DNA of 35,903 nucleotides from Candidatus Shapirobacteria bacterium (lineage in GTDB: Bacteria; Patescibacteriota; Microgenomatia; UBA12405): NCBI GenBank assembly GCA_028704885.1, contig JAQWEN010000002.1, forward strand, positions 1 to 35,903, given 5' to 3'. How positions within the stretch are numbered: the stretch's first letter is position 1; each line of letters begins with the position of its first letter. The notes beneath the pieces are model-generated. The model was not told the origin of the DNA, did not search any database, and was given only the letters and a program-made list of their open reading frames with translations. Both the position numbers and the translations under genes were made by a program. Shown piece by piece: positions 25,646-35,776 of this stretch.

Positions 25646-26134
25646 CTACTTTTTACAATCTGGGTCATATTCTTTTTCCCATTTAGGAATGACCGAATGA
25701 ACAATCCAAGAATTACCACCCTTTGCTAGATACTCACCCTCTATCTGTCTAATTAAACGGATATTTTTTGGTTCGTGTTGAATAAGTTGTAATAAAGACA
25801 TTCTCATAATTGATAATTCTTGTTTTTTGTCATTTTCCTGTAAAGTTGAAATTTCAGTTTTTATTTTTTTTTCTGTATCAGAGATTTGGTCTAAAACTGG
25901 TCTAAATAAAGCTGACCTAACTTTTTTACTAAGACTAAAAAAAACAATTATAATGGTTGAAATACTTGTTAAAATTCCTGCCGAAATATCGAAAAATGAA
26001 TCAAGGGTAGTCATTATCATTTTAGTTCTCCGTAGGTTTAATTTCTTGAACATCAGAAACTTTGATACTATCGCTATCTTTACGAGTAAAGAAGTAGGTT
26101 GTAATTGCTCCAATTTGAGTGGCAAAAATTCCAA
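25646..26134 (-). CDS. Membrane protein with coiled coil (holin-like candidate; likely start at internal MIMTT)
   Basis: One TM followed by polar helix. Confidence 0.4.
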   Translation of the reverse strand: MEFLPLKLEQLQPTSLLVKIAIVSKFLMFKKLNLRRTKMIMTTLDSFFDISAGILTSISTIIIVFFSLSKKVRSALFRPVLDQISDTEKKIKTEISTLQENDKKQELSIMRMSLLQLIQHEPKNIRLIRQIEGEYLAKGGNSWIVHSVIPKWEKEYDPDCKK

Positions 26135-26252
26135 AAACAGAGGTAAAAAGAGTTTGGTCTTTAACTATAAAGGCATAAATCATACCACCAACTGTTGCCA
26201 ATTCTAGTGTAATAAACATGGAGATTGTTACGATTGATTTTACGCTTTGCAT
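26022..26252 (-). CDS. Holin-like small membrane protein
   Basis: 76 aa, two hydrophobic segments, charged tail; downstream of tail fibre. Confidence 0.5.
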   Translation of the reverse strand: MQSVKSIVTISMFITLELATVGGMIYAFIVKDQTLFTSVFGIFATQIGAITTYFFTRKDSDSIKVSDVQEIKPTEN

Positions 26253-26266
26253 AATTAGTTATATAA

Positions 26267-26650
26267 TCAGACTTTTTCTCCGTCAAGTAGGGAATAAAAA
26301 ATATCCAACATTTCAGGCTTAAAATCAAATTCTTCAATCGAAATGTAAACAAAAAGATTTTTCTTTTCGCTAGTTTGAGGGGCATTATTTATTATGTCAC
26401 TTAACTCTTGTCGTCTATCTTTGTTTTCTTCTGTTGGCTCTAAAACTAATTTATCCAATTCTTCACGAACACTACTTAAATCAGTAACAGTTTTTTCTAT
26501 TTCTTTTTCCTCATTTCGTTTTTCCTCACTAAAATAATGAGCAAAGGTAGTCTTTACTTTTTTTTCCAAAACATCGACTTCAACTTTAATAATTCGATGA
26601 TAATTGGTTTCTACACCATTATCTAAGCTAATTTTATTTTCTATTGCCAT
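26267..26650 (-). CDS. Hypothetical protein after tail fibre
   Basis: 127 aa ORF. Confidence 0.5.
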   Translation of the reverse strand: MAIENKISLDNGVETNYHRIIKVEVDVLEKKVKTTFAHYFSEEKRNEEKEIEKTVTDLSSVREELDKLVLEPTEENKDRRQELSDIINNAPQTSEKKNLFVYISIEEFDFKPEMLDIFYSLLDGEKV

Positions 26651-26669
26651 AATTTATTTTAACAAATAA

Positions 26670-29600
26670 TTAAACTGTTCTTTTAAACATATAACAAGTA
26701 ATATAAGGTTGTAAATTATTGTGGGCGGACGAAGCATTTGAAGCACCACCAGCAACACCTTGGACTAAACCACTCCCTAAAACATTCGTTACTGCTCTAT
26801 CAGTAGGATAACCATTCTTTTGGTCTCCATTTCCAAAAGAACCGTAAATGAAAGCATTAGGAGTGAGACCATTTGGCACATAACCACCAGTATTATTAGC
26901 TCCTATATTATGTGTGTGGTCTTTAAGTCCACTTTCGGCTGATGTTAAAGTATGTGTTTTTGCTCCTCCAGTTTCTTCAACGGTATCAAATTCTGTTTGT
27001 CCTGTATCGACACCAACTGGCACTCTACCACTTCCCCAAGCTACCCAAGTGCCACCAAATAAAGATGATGGATTGGTATTAACTACTGACATATAAATAG
27101 CTCCAACAGGGTAAACATCGAGTAACTCAATTCCACCGCCACCAACAATTTGAAAATTAGTGCCATCGTAGACTAATGGGATAATTTTACCCAAAGTAAT
27201 ATCACCCGCTGATAAACTTTCTGTCCCATTCTTTTTAATACTTTTAGCCCCTAAACCATCAATGTTTAATGTGGCCACGTCAGTATTGGAATTAGACACT
27301 AATAAATCAATTTTCATTCCCGTTTTATAAGCCAAAATTGGGTCAGGTAGAGAACCTGTATAAGCATTTGTATGAGTAGAATCGTAAATAAAGGTAGCTT
27401 GGGTAACCAATTCACTAGCATTTCCAAAATTAACTGGGTTAATAGCAGTAAAATCATTTGAGTTAGTTGAAAATGAAACCCCACCTAATTCTAAGGTATT
27501 AAAACAGCCGTCATGCCAGACAGTAACATTAAATTGTTTGGTATCTGTAATACTTTCTTTAATTCCAACATAAAGACCATCAGGACCATACCAAAATTTA
27601 AGAGCTTCCCCTTGACAAATAAAATCTTGTTTTAATCCTTGTGCTGAATAAATTACTTCCCCTAAAAATTGTCCATCTGGGGTATTTATTTCAACTTCGA
27701 TTTTTCCATAGCGGTTAAATGAACCTAAAAGGATTTTATAAGGGGTAGCGGTTACTGAAAATTCCTCACTTTGAAAGCTATCAAAACCTAAACCGTGTTC
27801 AAGTTTTCCGTAGGTAAAAATTGCCCCTTTTGACATACCCGCACCTGTTCCGTCTGGTCTGATTTGAAAAAGTGATTTACCACTATCAATATCCCAAATC
27901 CAAGAAATAGCTTGAACATCATCTTCAAAAGTTACCTCTAATTCCCATTGATAATTTGAATCAAGATTTATAGCAAATTCTGAAGTGTAAGCCTGTTTAA
28001 AATTAGTCAAAATCCCGTCAATAATAGTGCCAGTAAGAGGACTTGACCAAGTTTCCTCACCTTTTTTACGCCATTTATAAGTTAAAATAGGGGCTAAATT
28101 TAAACCACTACCACCATAATCAGTAGTAATTTTAGTATAGAAACCATCTAAATTGATTGTAGTAATATCCCCAAAATCATTTTCTCGAGAATAAGAGAAA
28201 TTTTGGTTTTGAGCTTTATAAGGAATGACCTGTTTAGTAATAACATCAGTCGAAATAAAACCACGACTATCACGAGTTGAGAGGGTGTAATTAAGATTTA
28301 GAGGTTCACTTTGATAGTTTAAGTTTTCACTAACTAAACCAACTTCATAAGTTCCAGTTTCAGTTTTTTCACCAGTATTTTTACTGTCGCCAGATACCCA
28401 ATTTGCCGAAATAGTAGCATATCTTTTGGCAGTTCCTAAATCAGAAATAACCGCCGACACACTACTTAAACCAGCAATTAAATAATCCTCACCAACAATT
28501 CCATCCATAATGGTATCAATTAAATTGAAAGTTCCAACATCTGGGGTATAAAGATTTGTAGAATTATCACAAGTATAGGTAAGATTTTCTTGATATGTTT
28601 TATAAACCGTATCATCAACCTGCATATAAGCATAGAGATTTAGAGTTTTATTTGGGGTATTAGGAATTGATTGTTCAATAGTCGCAATTTGACCGTCAGT
28701 TAAAGAAAGGGCTTGATTAAATGAAGCATTAGAATTTTTACGACCCGCTTGATCTAGAACTGTGGTGTTATCTCTTAATTGAACTTGGATATTGGTATCA
28801 GCAATACCATCACCACCACCAATTAAAGTAACAGTTTTATTTACTTGAGAAATACTTGTTCTATCTTTAGTAAAAGAACAAGGTAAATAATTATAGGCAA
28901 AATAGGCAGAATAAGTATTTTGAGTAAGCTGATTGTTATACATTCTAACCCTGAAATTAGCAGATTTTAAAGTTCTCCAATTTGGTGTGCCAGTATTAGC
29001 GCCAATAGAATTAACAATTAGTTCTTGTTGAGCTTCGGTTAAATTGATAGAAACTGATGAAGCGATATTACTTCCAATAGCAAATAAATCATTACCATTT
29101 GCGTCTTGTAAATATAAATCGTGGGTATATGTAGTTGAATTTCTATTGGTATTTACGGTTAAAACTCTTTGAGTTCCACTAACTGCATCAAAGGAATTAT
29201 AATCAACCCCCCCAATAGTAGTTTTTGAAGTAGCAACCGTTGGTATTGATGTTGGGTTTGCCCCGTTTACAATTCTGATAATGACCACACCAGAACCGCC
29301 TGGGCTACCAGATGAAGCTCCCCCCTCTTCATAGGCTCTGGCTCCACCGCCACCGCCCCCTCGATTAGCATAACCATCGTGGTCTGATGTTGGGTCAGAA
29401 GACGAGCCATTATAACCGTGTCCATTTCCACCCCCGAAAGTAGTCGCACCATAACCACCTCGCCAATAACTCATATATTGTCGTGGGCCACCGCCACCGC
29501 CACCGCCACCGTAACCGATATTTGAGCCAGTTATGTCAGAATATACCCCATTACCACCTCGACCACCTCCACGGGTTGATCTATCCCCTGTTTGACCATT

Positions 29601-30104
29601 TTCCCCTGCCCCTGCTCCCCCTCCTGATACATTACTCTCATTTCTTAAACCACCTGTAAAACCTGCCCCAGTTTGGTCACCACCTTGCCCAGGGTGAACA
29701 TCTCGGTTATTATAACCACCCAAACCCCCGACTGAAGTGTAACCAAAAGCAGATGAATTGCCCCCAGCATTTCCCGCACTAGCTCCGTTAGTAGTTCCCC
29801 CCGCACCGACAACTATATTGTATTCTGTGCTTTGGGTTAAAGTTATCCCAGACATATCTCGAACTTGACCTCCTGCTCCGCCTCCTGCCCCTGGGCCATC
29901 ATTTCCTGCCCAATAATAAGAACCACCACCCGCACCACCACCCGCTACAATCAAAACCCGACAGGTAGTATTAAAAGCGGGGGTAAAAGTTCCACTTCCT
30001 AAACAACTCAAAATTAAATCACTCCCAACAGTAGCGATATTACAATTTCCAGAAAATGAACCCCAATTTCCACTTGCTGACATTAAGACTCCTTTCTGAC
30101 CCAA
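26670..30104 (-). CDS. Tail fibre with N-terminal Gly-rich domain and C-terminal collar-like domain (start probably MSASGNWG)
   Basis: 'VAGGGAGGG...' repeats; 'DVYPVGAIYMSVVNTNPSSLFGGTWVAWGSGRVPVGVDTGQ...DHTHNIG'. Confidence 0.8.
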   Translation of the reverse strand: MGQKGVLMSASGNWGSFSGNCNIATVGSDLILSCLGSGTFTPAFNTTCRVLIVAGGGAGGGSYYWAGNDGPGAGGGAGGQVRDMSGITLTQSTEYNIVVGAGGTTNGASAGNAGGNSSAFGYTSVGGLGGYNNRDVHPGQGGDQTGAGFTGGLRNESNVSGGGAGAGENGQTGDRSTRGGGRGGNGVYSDITGSNIGYGGGGGGGGPRQYMSYWRGGYGATTFGGGNGHGYNGSSSDPTSDHDGYANRGGGGGGARAYEEGGASSGSPGGSGVVIIRIVNGANPTSIPTVATSKTTIGGVDYNSFDAVSGTQRVLTVNTNRNSTTYTHDLYLQDANGNDLFAIGSNIASSVSINLTEAQQELIVNSIGANTGTPNWRTLKSANFRVRMYNNQLTQNTYSAYFAYNYLPCSFTKDRTSISQVNKTVTLIGGGDGIADTNIQVQLRDNTTVLDQAGRKNSNASFNQALSLTDGQIATIEQSIPNTPNKTLNLYAYMQVDDTVYKTYQENLTYTCDNSTNLYTPDVGTFNLIDTIMDGIVGEDYLIAGLSSVSAVISDLGTAKRYATISANWVSGDSKNTGEKTETGTYEVGLVSENLNYQSEPLNLNYTLSTRDSRGFISTDVITKQVIPYKAQNQNFSYSRENDFGDITTINLDGFYTKITTDYGGSGLNLAPILTYKWRKKGEETWSSPLTGTIIDGILTNFKQAYTSEFAINLDSNYQWELEVTFEDDVQAISWIWDIDSGKSLFQIRPDGTGAGMSKGAIFTYGKLEHGLGFDSFQSEEFSVTATPYKILLGSFNRYGKIEVEINTPDGQFLGEVIYSAQGLKQDFICQGEALKFWYGPDGLYVGIKESITDTKQFNVTVWHDGCFNTLELGGVSFSTNSNDFTAINPVNFGNASELVTQATFIYDSTHTNAYTGSLPDPILAYKTGMKIDLLVSNSNTDVATLNIDGLGAKSIKKNGTESLSAGDITLGKIIPLVYDGTNFQIVGGGGIELLDVYPVGAIYMSVVNTNPSSLFGGTWVAWGSGRVPVGVDTGQTEFDTVEETGGAKTHTLTSAESGLKDHTHNIGANNTGGYVPNGLTPNAFIYGSFGNGDQKNGYPTDRAVTNVLGSGLVQGVAGGASNASSAHNNLQPYITCYMFKRTV

Positions 30105-32149
30105 TTCCAGCCGAAATTGTCAGATAGTGAATTAGTAATTGGAATAATTTTTAATGGTGACATATCTAAATTTCCATTAACAGTCAAATTTTTAACTATG
30201 GTTTGTTGACCTGAAACAGAAAAAACCTGTTCATCTAAATATACAGCAGAAATACCATCTTCGGTGATTGAAGTAACCGCATCAGGGTTGTCAGAATTGT
30301 CAGATTTTACTTGTATGCCCTTACTATCAATAACAACTTGATCTGTGTAATACTCATCTAAATGTGGTGTCCAATCTCCCGCTTTATCTCCCGCAACCAA
30401 ATATAAATCAGCTACCCCTAATTCATTGGTAGTAATACCCTCTTGGCCAGAGGACATTTCAATAATTATGTAGTATTCGGTTTGGGTAGCTTCAAATTCA
30501 ACATCAAATTTATCCCATTGAACGCTTAAAGTATCTTCTAATTGAGTGGTATCGTAAAGAGTAAAAACTGTATTGTGTGAGCCGTCAGTTGAAAGCCCTA
30601 TTTTCATTCTTGAAATAGTAGTTTCTAATTGCCAAATTAAAGCCCGTAAAGAATAAGTTTGACCAATAACTAATCCAGTAATAAGTTGCTTCATTATTAC
30701 TGGTGTTTGACCAACTTGTTTAGCTATAATTTCATAACCAGAAACCGCCCCCGCTAATTTTGAAGATGGGGAAACCGATTTCCATATTTGAGTTGGGTGT
30801 GTTGGGTCTGGTGTCCAAAAAGCCAAAACCTCATTATTATCAATAGTTTCGGTTTTAATACCAACAGAATTACGAATTAAATTGTAACTTCCTCGATTTG
30901 TAAAGGTAAATGAGGTAAGTTCTTGAGTAGCTAAAATTTGTTGTCCTAAGTCGACTATTTGGCCGTCAACAACTTCCTGATGTTGTGCCAATCCAGTAAT
31001 AGTTTGAGCTTGTTTATCGACCACTAAAGTAGTATTTGAGATTTGCTCCCCTAAAGTAATCGCATTTGAATAATTTGTAGTTGTAGCAGTTGGAATTGTA
31101 GTTTTAAAGACAGTTGAAATTGACCCAGTATCAATAGTGGTGGTTTTTTCGGTAATATAACCAAAAACTTGGTCTAAATTATCAAGGTCAATAGTAACAA
31201 AATCCCCAACTTCTGTAAAAAAATTACCTCGATTAGTTAAATTTAAAGCGTAAGCACTAAGTCCTTTTAAAGTTGGAAAAAGATTTGATAAAGCTAATTG
31301 TCTTTGGTCATTTGGGATATTTGGAGTGGCAATAGTGATATTGTCAAGTCGTAATTCGTGAAGTCCATTTTCTGTAATATCAGTTAAATCTTGGATATAA
31401 GCATCATCATTTTGAGGTTGAAGTGAAAAAATCAAACTATTGACTGGTTTCATATACCCCTGTAATTTACATTCGTCTAAGCCCCGATTAGTAAATGAAT
31501 AAACCGCACTTTGTGGCATTAAGGGTATTGCTTCAATAACTCCACTACTATTTAAACCAATCATTGAGCAAGTCAAAGCGCAAATTTCATTTAAAACAGT
31601 TCGGTAACTAATCCCTGTTTGAGTGCCGTATGGATCAACATTTATAATTAAATCAGCATTTGGTAAACCAGCAATAGAAATATAACTTAAAGAATTTAAA
31701 AGCATTATTTCTTCAAAAAATTGAGCAACTGTTTTCCCACCAGTAAAATCAAAACTACTGGTAGAATATGGTTTTTCTAGGATAGTGGTCATTACTGAAC
31801 CACATTTTAAGACAGTATAACCAGAAGTAGTGTTGTCAGCGTTAATATCCTCGTCTTTGGTTTCGGTAATTTTGGTAATAAAAAATTGAGGTTTATTAAC
31901 AACCTGTGAAAAAAGAGGAAAACTAAAACCAACCATTATTGAAGTGCCTTTTTCAAAATTATAGCCAGTTCCTAAAATTTTAATGGTAAGTTCTTCTGAA
32001 AAGGTATTTAACATTGAACCAACGACACTTTCTTTGTAAGATAAAATTTTGTCGGTATAAGAAACACCCCCAATTAAAAGGGTTTGTTCACATTTTGGCT
32101 TTTGTGAGCCATTTAATGCCGAAATTAAATTTGAACTTATATTTATCAT
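30083..32149 (-). CDS. Tail tip / minor structural protein
   Basis: 688 aa located between Dit-position gene and fibre. Confidence 0.65.
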   Translation of the reverse strand: MINISSNLISALNGSQKPKCEQTLLIGGVSYTDKILSYKESVVGSMLNTFSEELTIKILGTGYNFEKGTSIMVGFSFPLFSQVVNKPQFFITKITETKDEDINADNTTSGYTVLKCGSVMTTILEKPYSTSSFDFTGGKTVAQFFEEIMLLNSLSYISIAGLPNADLIINVDPYGTQTGISYRTVLNEICALTCSMIGLNSSGVIEAIPLMPQSAVYSFTNRGLDECKLQGYMKPVNSLIFSLQPQNDDAYIQDLTDITENGLHELRLDNITIATPNIPNDQRQLALSNLFPTLKGLSAYALNLTNRGNFFTEVGDFVTIDLDNLDQVFGYITEKTTTIDTGSISTVFKTTIPTATTTNYSNAITLGEQISNTTLVVDKQAQTITGLAQHQEVVDGQIVDLGQQILATQELTSFTFTNRGSYNLIRNSVGIKTETIDNNEVLAFWTPDPTHPTQIWKSVSPSSKLAGAVSGYEIIAKQVGQTPVIMKQLITGLVIGQTYSLRALIWQLETTISRMKIGLSTDGSHNTVFTLYDTTQLEDTLSVQWDKFDVEFEATQTEYYIIIEMSSGQEGITTNELGVADLYLVAGDKAGDWTPHLDEYYTDQVVIDSKGIQVKSDNSDNPDAVTSITEDGISAVYLDEQVFSVSGQQTIVKNLTVNGNLDMSPLKIIPITNSLSDNFGWNWVRKES

Positions 32150-32517
32150 TGTGGTTCATTATTTATAATACTGAATTTAATACCCTCTAAAAAGTCAGGG
32201 CGACCCAAAACTGGATTTGATTGAATTTCTGAATGATAACAATTTGTCCAAGTTTCGGTTTGACCTGTCAAGGTATTGAAAATTGTTACATTATTATGAG
32301 TGAGATTTACCAAACAGGCATTATAAAAATCTTGCCATTCGTCATCTGGCATAGGGGAACATTCAATCAAAACTTCTGGGATTTTTCCAATATAAGTATA
32401 GGTATTAACTCCTTTCATATCACGCCCTGCGTCAAAGACTGTTGGATGGTCGTTATACGATACTTTTTTTATATGGGGAACTTGAACCCCATCTATTTTT
32501 ATTGTCCAGTTACTCAT
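32146..32517 (-). CDS. Small tail protein (position of distal tail / adaptor)
   Basis: 123 aa 'WTIKIDGVQVPHIKKVSYNDHPTVFDAGRDMKG'. Confidence 0.45.
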   Translation of the reverse strand: MSNWTIKIDGVQVPHIKKVSYNDHPTVFDAGRDMKGVNTYTYIGKIPEVLIECSPMPDDEWQDFYNACLVNLTHNNVTIFNTLTGQTETWTNCYHSEIQSNPVLGRPDFLEGIKFSIINNEPQ

Positions 32518-32929
32518 CTTTTAATACAGTTGCTAACCTATAAGTATTTAACAAATCAGTAAAACCAGTAAATACTTCTTGGTCTGTTGCTGTATTAAGA
32601 TATAGCTTAACCTTGTCGCTGAAATTTACTGATTGACCATTATCTGACATTGAATTTATACCCTGTTCAACATCGCCATTTTCTTTGTCAATTTTCAATT
32701 TGGTATAAACACCACTAATTACTCTGGCAATAATTCTCTCCATAGGAACTAAGCTGTCATACCTAGTTTCTTCATCAATTTGGAAATAATTTAGGTAAAA
32801 AATAACCCTGTCAAGCACTTCCTCACAGACAAATTCAAACAAATCATCTGTTTCTTCGCCAGTTGGGATAGACGAGTTAATTTTTTTAACTAAATCTTGT
32901 AATTCTTTTATAAAATCTTCTCTTGTCAT
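32510..32929 (-). CDS. Head-tail connector-like protein
   Basis: 139 aa alpha-helical, 'CEEVLDRVIFYLN...RYDSLVPMERIIARVISGVY'. Confidence 0.55.
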   Translation of the reverse strand: MTREDFIKELQDLVKKINSSIPTGEETDDLFEFVCEEVLDRVIFYLNYFQIDEETRYDSLVPMERIIARVISGVYTKLKIDKENGDVEQGINSMSDNGQSVNFSDKVKLYLNTATDQEVFTGFTDLLNTYRLATVLKDE

Positions 32930-32972
32930 AATTTATTCTACCATTATTTAATAATTATCAAGAGAACACAAA

Positions 32973-33001
32973 AATACCCGTCAAGTAAATGGCGGGTATT
33001 T
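32973..33001 (-). terminator. Terminator after scaffold gene
   Basis: AATACCCG/CGGGTATT stem; minus-strand T tail. Confidence 0.75.
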
Positions 33002-33010
33002 AAAACTCGA

Positions 33011-33565
33011 TTAAAGAATAGCTTGTCCGTTATTGGTTATAACAGCATTACCGCTTTTAGTAGGTTCTGTTTTTGTTTGAGTATCAGTTTTAATAGTTTC
33101 AGTTGAAATTTTACCTTTAAGATAATCTTCTAAAGATTTTTCCCAAGCTGTTTTAAACTTGTTAAAATTTTCGATAGTCTTATCAGTATTAACATTAACT
33201 AAAAAGTCAGCAAAGACAGTTGGAACTTTGGCTTCAGCCATTTTTTCGGTTAAAGTCAACCTATTTTCTCTTAAAGAAATATCATTTTCTTTATTGATTC
33301 GAGCTTCCTCTCTTTCTTTTTCCTCTTTTTCTTTTTTTTCTTTATCAGATAATTTTTGGTCATCTTCCCATTTTTTTCTTTCATCAGATAATTTCTTTTG
33401 GAAACTTTCCTCTGCACGAGTTAATCTATCGGCAATAATTTTGTCGACATCTTCTTGAGATAAACCTTTTTTATCTTTGTCCTTGTCATCGACAGGAGGA
33501 TCAACTTTTTTATCCTTGTCGTCAACTGGGGGAGTAACTATTTTATCTTTGTCATCATCTGGCAT
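33011..33565 (-). CDS. Scaffold-like protein (DUF4355 type)
   Basis: 184 aa highly charged coiled coil 'SQEDVDKIIADRLTRAEESFQKKLSDERKKWEDD'. Confidence 0.65.
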   Translation of the reverse strand: MPDDDKDKIVTPPVDDKDKKVDPPVDDKDKDKKGLSQEDVDKIIADRLTRAEESFQKKLSDERKKWEDDQKLSDKEKKEKEEKEREEARINKENDISLRENRLTLTEKMAEAKVPTVFADFLVNVNTDKTIENFNKFKTAWEKSLEDYLKGKISTETIKTDTQTKTEPTKSGNAVITNNGQAIL

Positions 33566-33582
33566 ATTTTTTTTATAAATTA

Positions 33583-33810
33583 TTAAATTTGTTGAACACT
33601 AAAAATGTCATAGTGTTCTTTACCCTCAACTAATAACTTAGCTTGAGCGATTGCTTCATACTGGTTTTTTGCTTGGACATAGACATTAGCATTTTCAGCA
33701 TATTTCCAACCAGTAGGGATTGAAATTGGGTCTTTATTGTAACAGACGACACCATAAACCCAATTTTTATTTGATATAAGTCCTTTTATGTATTCGTTTT
33801 CTTTTGGCAT
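33583..33810 (-). CDS. Hypothetical protein
   Basis: 75 aa ORF. Confidence 0.45.
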   Translation of the reverse strand: MPKENEYIKGLISNKNWVYGVVCYNKDPISIPTGWKYAENANVYVQAKNQYEAIAQAKLLVEGKEHYDIFSVQQI

Positions 33811-33849
33811 AAATTTATTGTATATGATATTGCCTATTTAGTATATGAC

Positions 33850-35223
33850 CTAATTTATAAATTGTAAAGTTGGAGTTTCTTCATAGACTGCTAAACCAAC
33901 TGACCAGAAACTATCCCCGTGTCCTTGTGGGGTTTCCATAGCCTTTAAATCTGAATTAACAGTTAACATTTGACCAATAGTCCTTTCATCATTTATAAAA
34001 GCGATTTTCTCTTGGACCACTAAACTGTTTAATTTTGAAGCAATCGCCACTTCTCTTTTTCTAGTTAAAGTTACCCCCTCAAAATGTTCTGGTAATTTAC
34101 CTTGTTCTTTAAATGATTCAAATTCTCCTCTAGTATTATCATATTTCAAACAGGCAAAGTGAAAAAACTCATCTAACATCAATAAATCCTCAATTTGGTC
34201 AATATAATCAATGTGGTCGTAAAATTTAGTATAAACCTGAACATAAATATCTTTTTCTTTTCTGAAAATAGCTAAGTGAGAGGGGTGTCGTTTTTTCCCA
34301 ATATCGAACCCCGCATAATAATCTTCAAAATCGTTTTCTGGTAATGGGAGTGAGATATTTTTCTTTATGGTCGCTAACTTATGGATTTTGTCAATTTCAA
34401 GGTATGAGTCAGTATCCATAATTGGCATACAAAGATATTCTTGGGAAAAAGCCACCCGACCAATCATATTTCTGATTTTTACCAATTCCTCGTAAGACTT
34501 CCACTCTGGGAAAATAACCAATTTGTCATTTTCGTTAATAATGGCGGGTTGGATTCTAACAGCAAAATCGGCAGTAAAGTTTTTATCAAAGAAAAAATCC
34601 ACAGATGATTGAGGTGTGCCAGTAATACGGAGTGTTCCACCTTTTTTTAACATAGGGATAATTTCTGTTTTAACAATTTTGTTGATCTTGACGATAATAG
34701 TTGGCTCTAATTTGTTTTCTGGGTCACGCAAAGGGTCATCAAGATAAATAGTTTCGGAGTGGATACCTCGTTTAAATGAGAGCAAACCCTGTGGCGATAG
34801 TGAGTAAGTAACCCCAAAATAATTTTTCATCACAATCTCACTATTGGAATTGTTTTGGTCAACAAAAACATTATCAGGAAAAAAAGGATTTCTTTTAATC
34901 ATTTCCTTAATTTTGCTGATGTGGTATGACGACATTGTGCCAACATAAGAAAATAAGTGAGCTTCTTCATCTTTTCGATTGGTAAAAATTCGATACATTA
35001 CTTCGGCATAAATACGGGTAGATTTAAAATGGTCACGAGCAGAAATATCAACTGTCATTTTATTTTTTTCCATAAAATTACAGGTATCCTCAATAAACTG
35101 ACCATAGACAAAATTATCAAAGGAGAGGGCAAAGATATTTTTTACAAACCAAACAAAATTATTGGTCGATTTTTCAATCGCCGAAACTACAAAAGATTGA
35201 TAGTATTTTTCCTTATCATCCAT
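33850..35223 (-). CDS. terL: Terminase large subunit
   Basis: 'SARDHFKSTR' (P-loop variant), 'ETIYLDDPLRD' Walker B, 'YYAGFDIGKKRHPSHLAIF' nuclease. Confidence 0.85.
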   Translation of the reverse strand: MDDKEKYYQSFVVSAIEKSTNNFVWFVKNIFALSFDNFVYGQFIEDTCNFMEKNKMTVDISARDHFKSTRIYAEVMYRIFTNRKDEEAHLFSYVGTMSSYHISKIKEMIKRNPFFPDNVFVDQNNSNSEIVMKNYFGVTYSLSPQGLLSFKRGIHSETIYLDDPLRDPENKLEPTIIVKINKIVKTEIIPMLKKGGTLRITGTPQSSVDFFFDKNFTADFAVRIQPAIINENDKLVIFPEWKSYEELVKIRNMIGRVAFSQEYLCMPIMDTDSYLEIDKIHKLATIKKNISLPLPENDFEDYYAGFDIGKKRHPSHLAIFRKEKDIYVQVYTKFYDHIDYIDQIEDLLMLDEFFHFACLKYDNTRGEFESFKEQGKLPEHFEGVTLTRKREVAIASKLNSLVVQEKIAFINDERTIGQMLTVNSDLKAMETPQGHGDSFWSVGLAVYEETPTLQFIN

Positions 35224-35226
35224 ATT

Positions 35227-35604
35227 TTAACTTAATACCGCTTTGGCCATCTTTTTAAGGGTTTCCTCATCTACCTTTTCAAAGGTATGTTTATTATCGG
35301 TAACCATTTTTGGAAAACCATAGACTTGATTCATCATACCCTCAATTTCTTTCCATCTGCCTTTATTGATACAGGTAGCTAATTTTTTTTCAAAATAAGG
35401 GGCGTTTGGGTCTTGTATTATTTCTTTTAATTCTTCTTCTGTTAATTTCATCATCTGCTCTAACTTAAATCTTGGGGTGTCCTCTTTTTTCCATGAGCCA
35501 GATTTATTTATTGGGTTTCCGTCTGGTTGACCAAACTGTTTATCTATTGGTGGTTTTCCTTTTCCAACTTTATATTCTGGAGTTTTTTGTGTTTGATTAT
35601 CCAT
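35227..35604 (-). CDS. terS: Terminase small subunit-like (DUF5681 N-terminus)
   Basis: 'YKVGKGKPPIDKQFGQPDGNPINKSGSWKKEDTPRF', directly before TerL. Confidence 0.65.
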   Translation of the reverse strand: MDNQTQKTPEYKVGKGKPPIDKQFGQPDGNPINKSGSWKKEDTPRFKLEQMMKLTEEELKEIIQDPNAPYFEKKLATCINKGRWKEIEGMMNQVYGFPKMVTDNKHTFEKVDEETLKKMAKAVLS

Positions 35605-35724
35605 AAATTTAATATATCATATTGACTTTACCTCATCAAGCCTAGCAGTCAATGACCTTGTCTGCCACAGCAACCCCACTTTCTAGTTTGATTGACAAAT
35701 CGACCAAAAATAACACCCGTCTAA

Positions 35725-35776
35725 CTATAATTTTCTAAAAGCAGACTTTCTTATAAATTTAGCGGTAACATTTCCA
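35725..35776 (-). CDS. C-terminal end of the MuF-zincin gene (continuation of 1..1214)
   Basis: Reading frame 'GNVTAKFIRKSAFRKL*' continues in frame from the repeat copy at 35777 to a TAG at 35725. Confidence 0.85.

Noticed and set aside
26914-29458. ORFs overlapping the fibre gene (26914-27096 plus, 29267-29458 minus)
   Set aside because: Out-of-frame shadows of Gly-rich coding sequence.
29280-29960. CCACCGCC-like repeats as a non-coding repeat array
   Set aside because: Explained by Gly-rich coding sequence of the tail fibre N-terminal domain.
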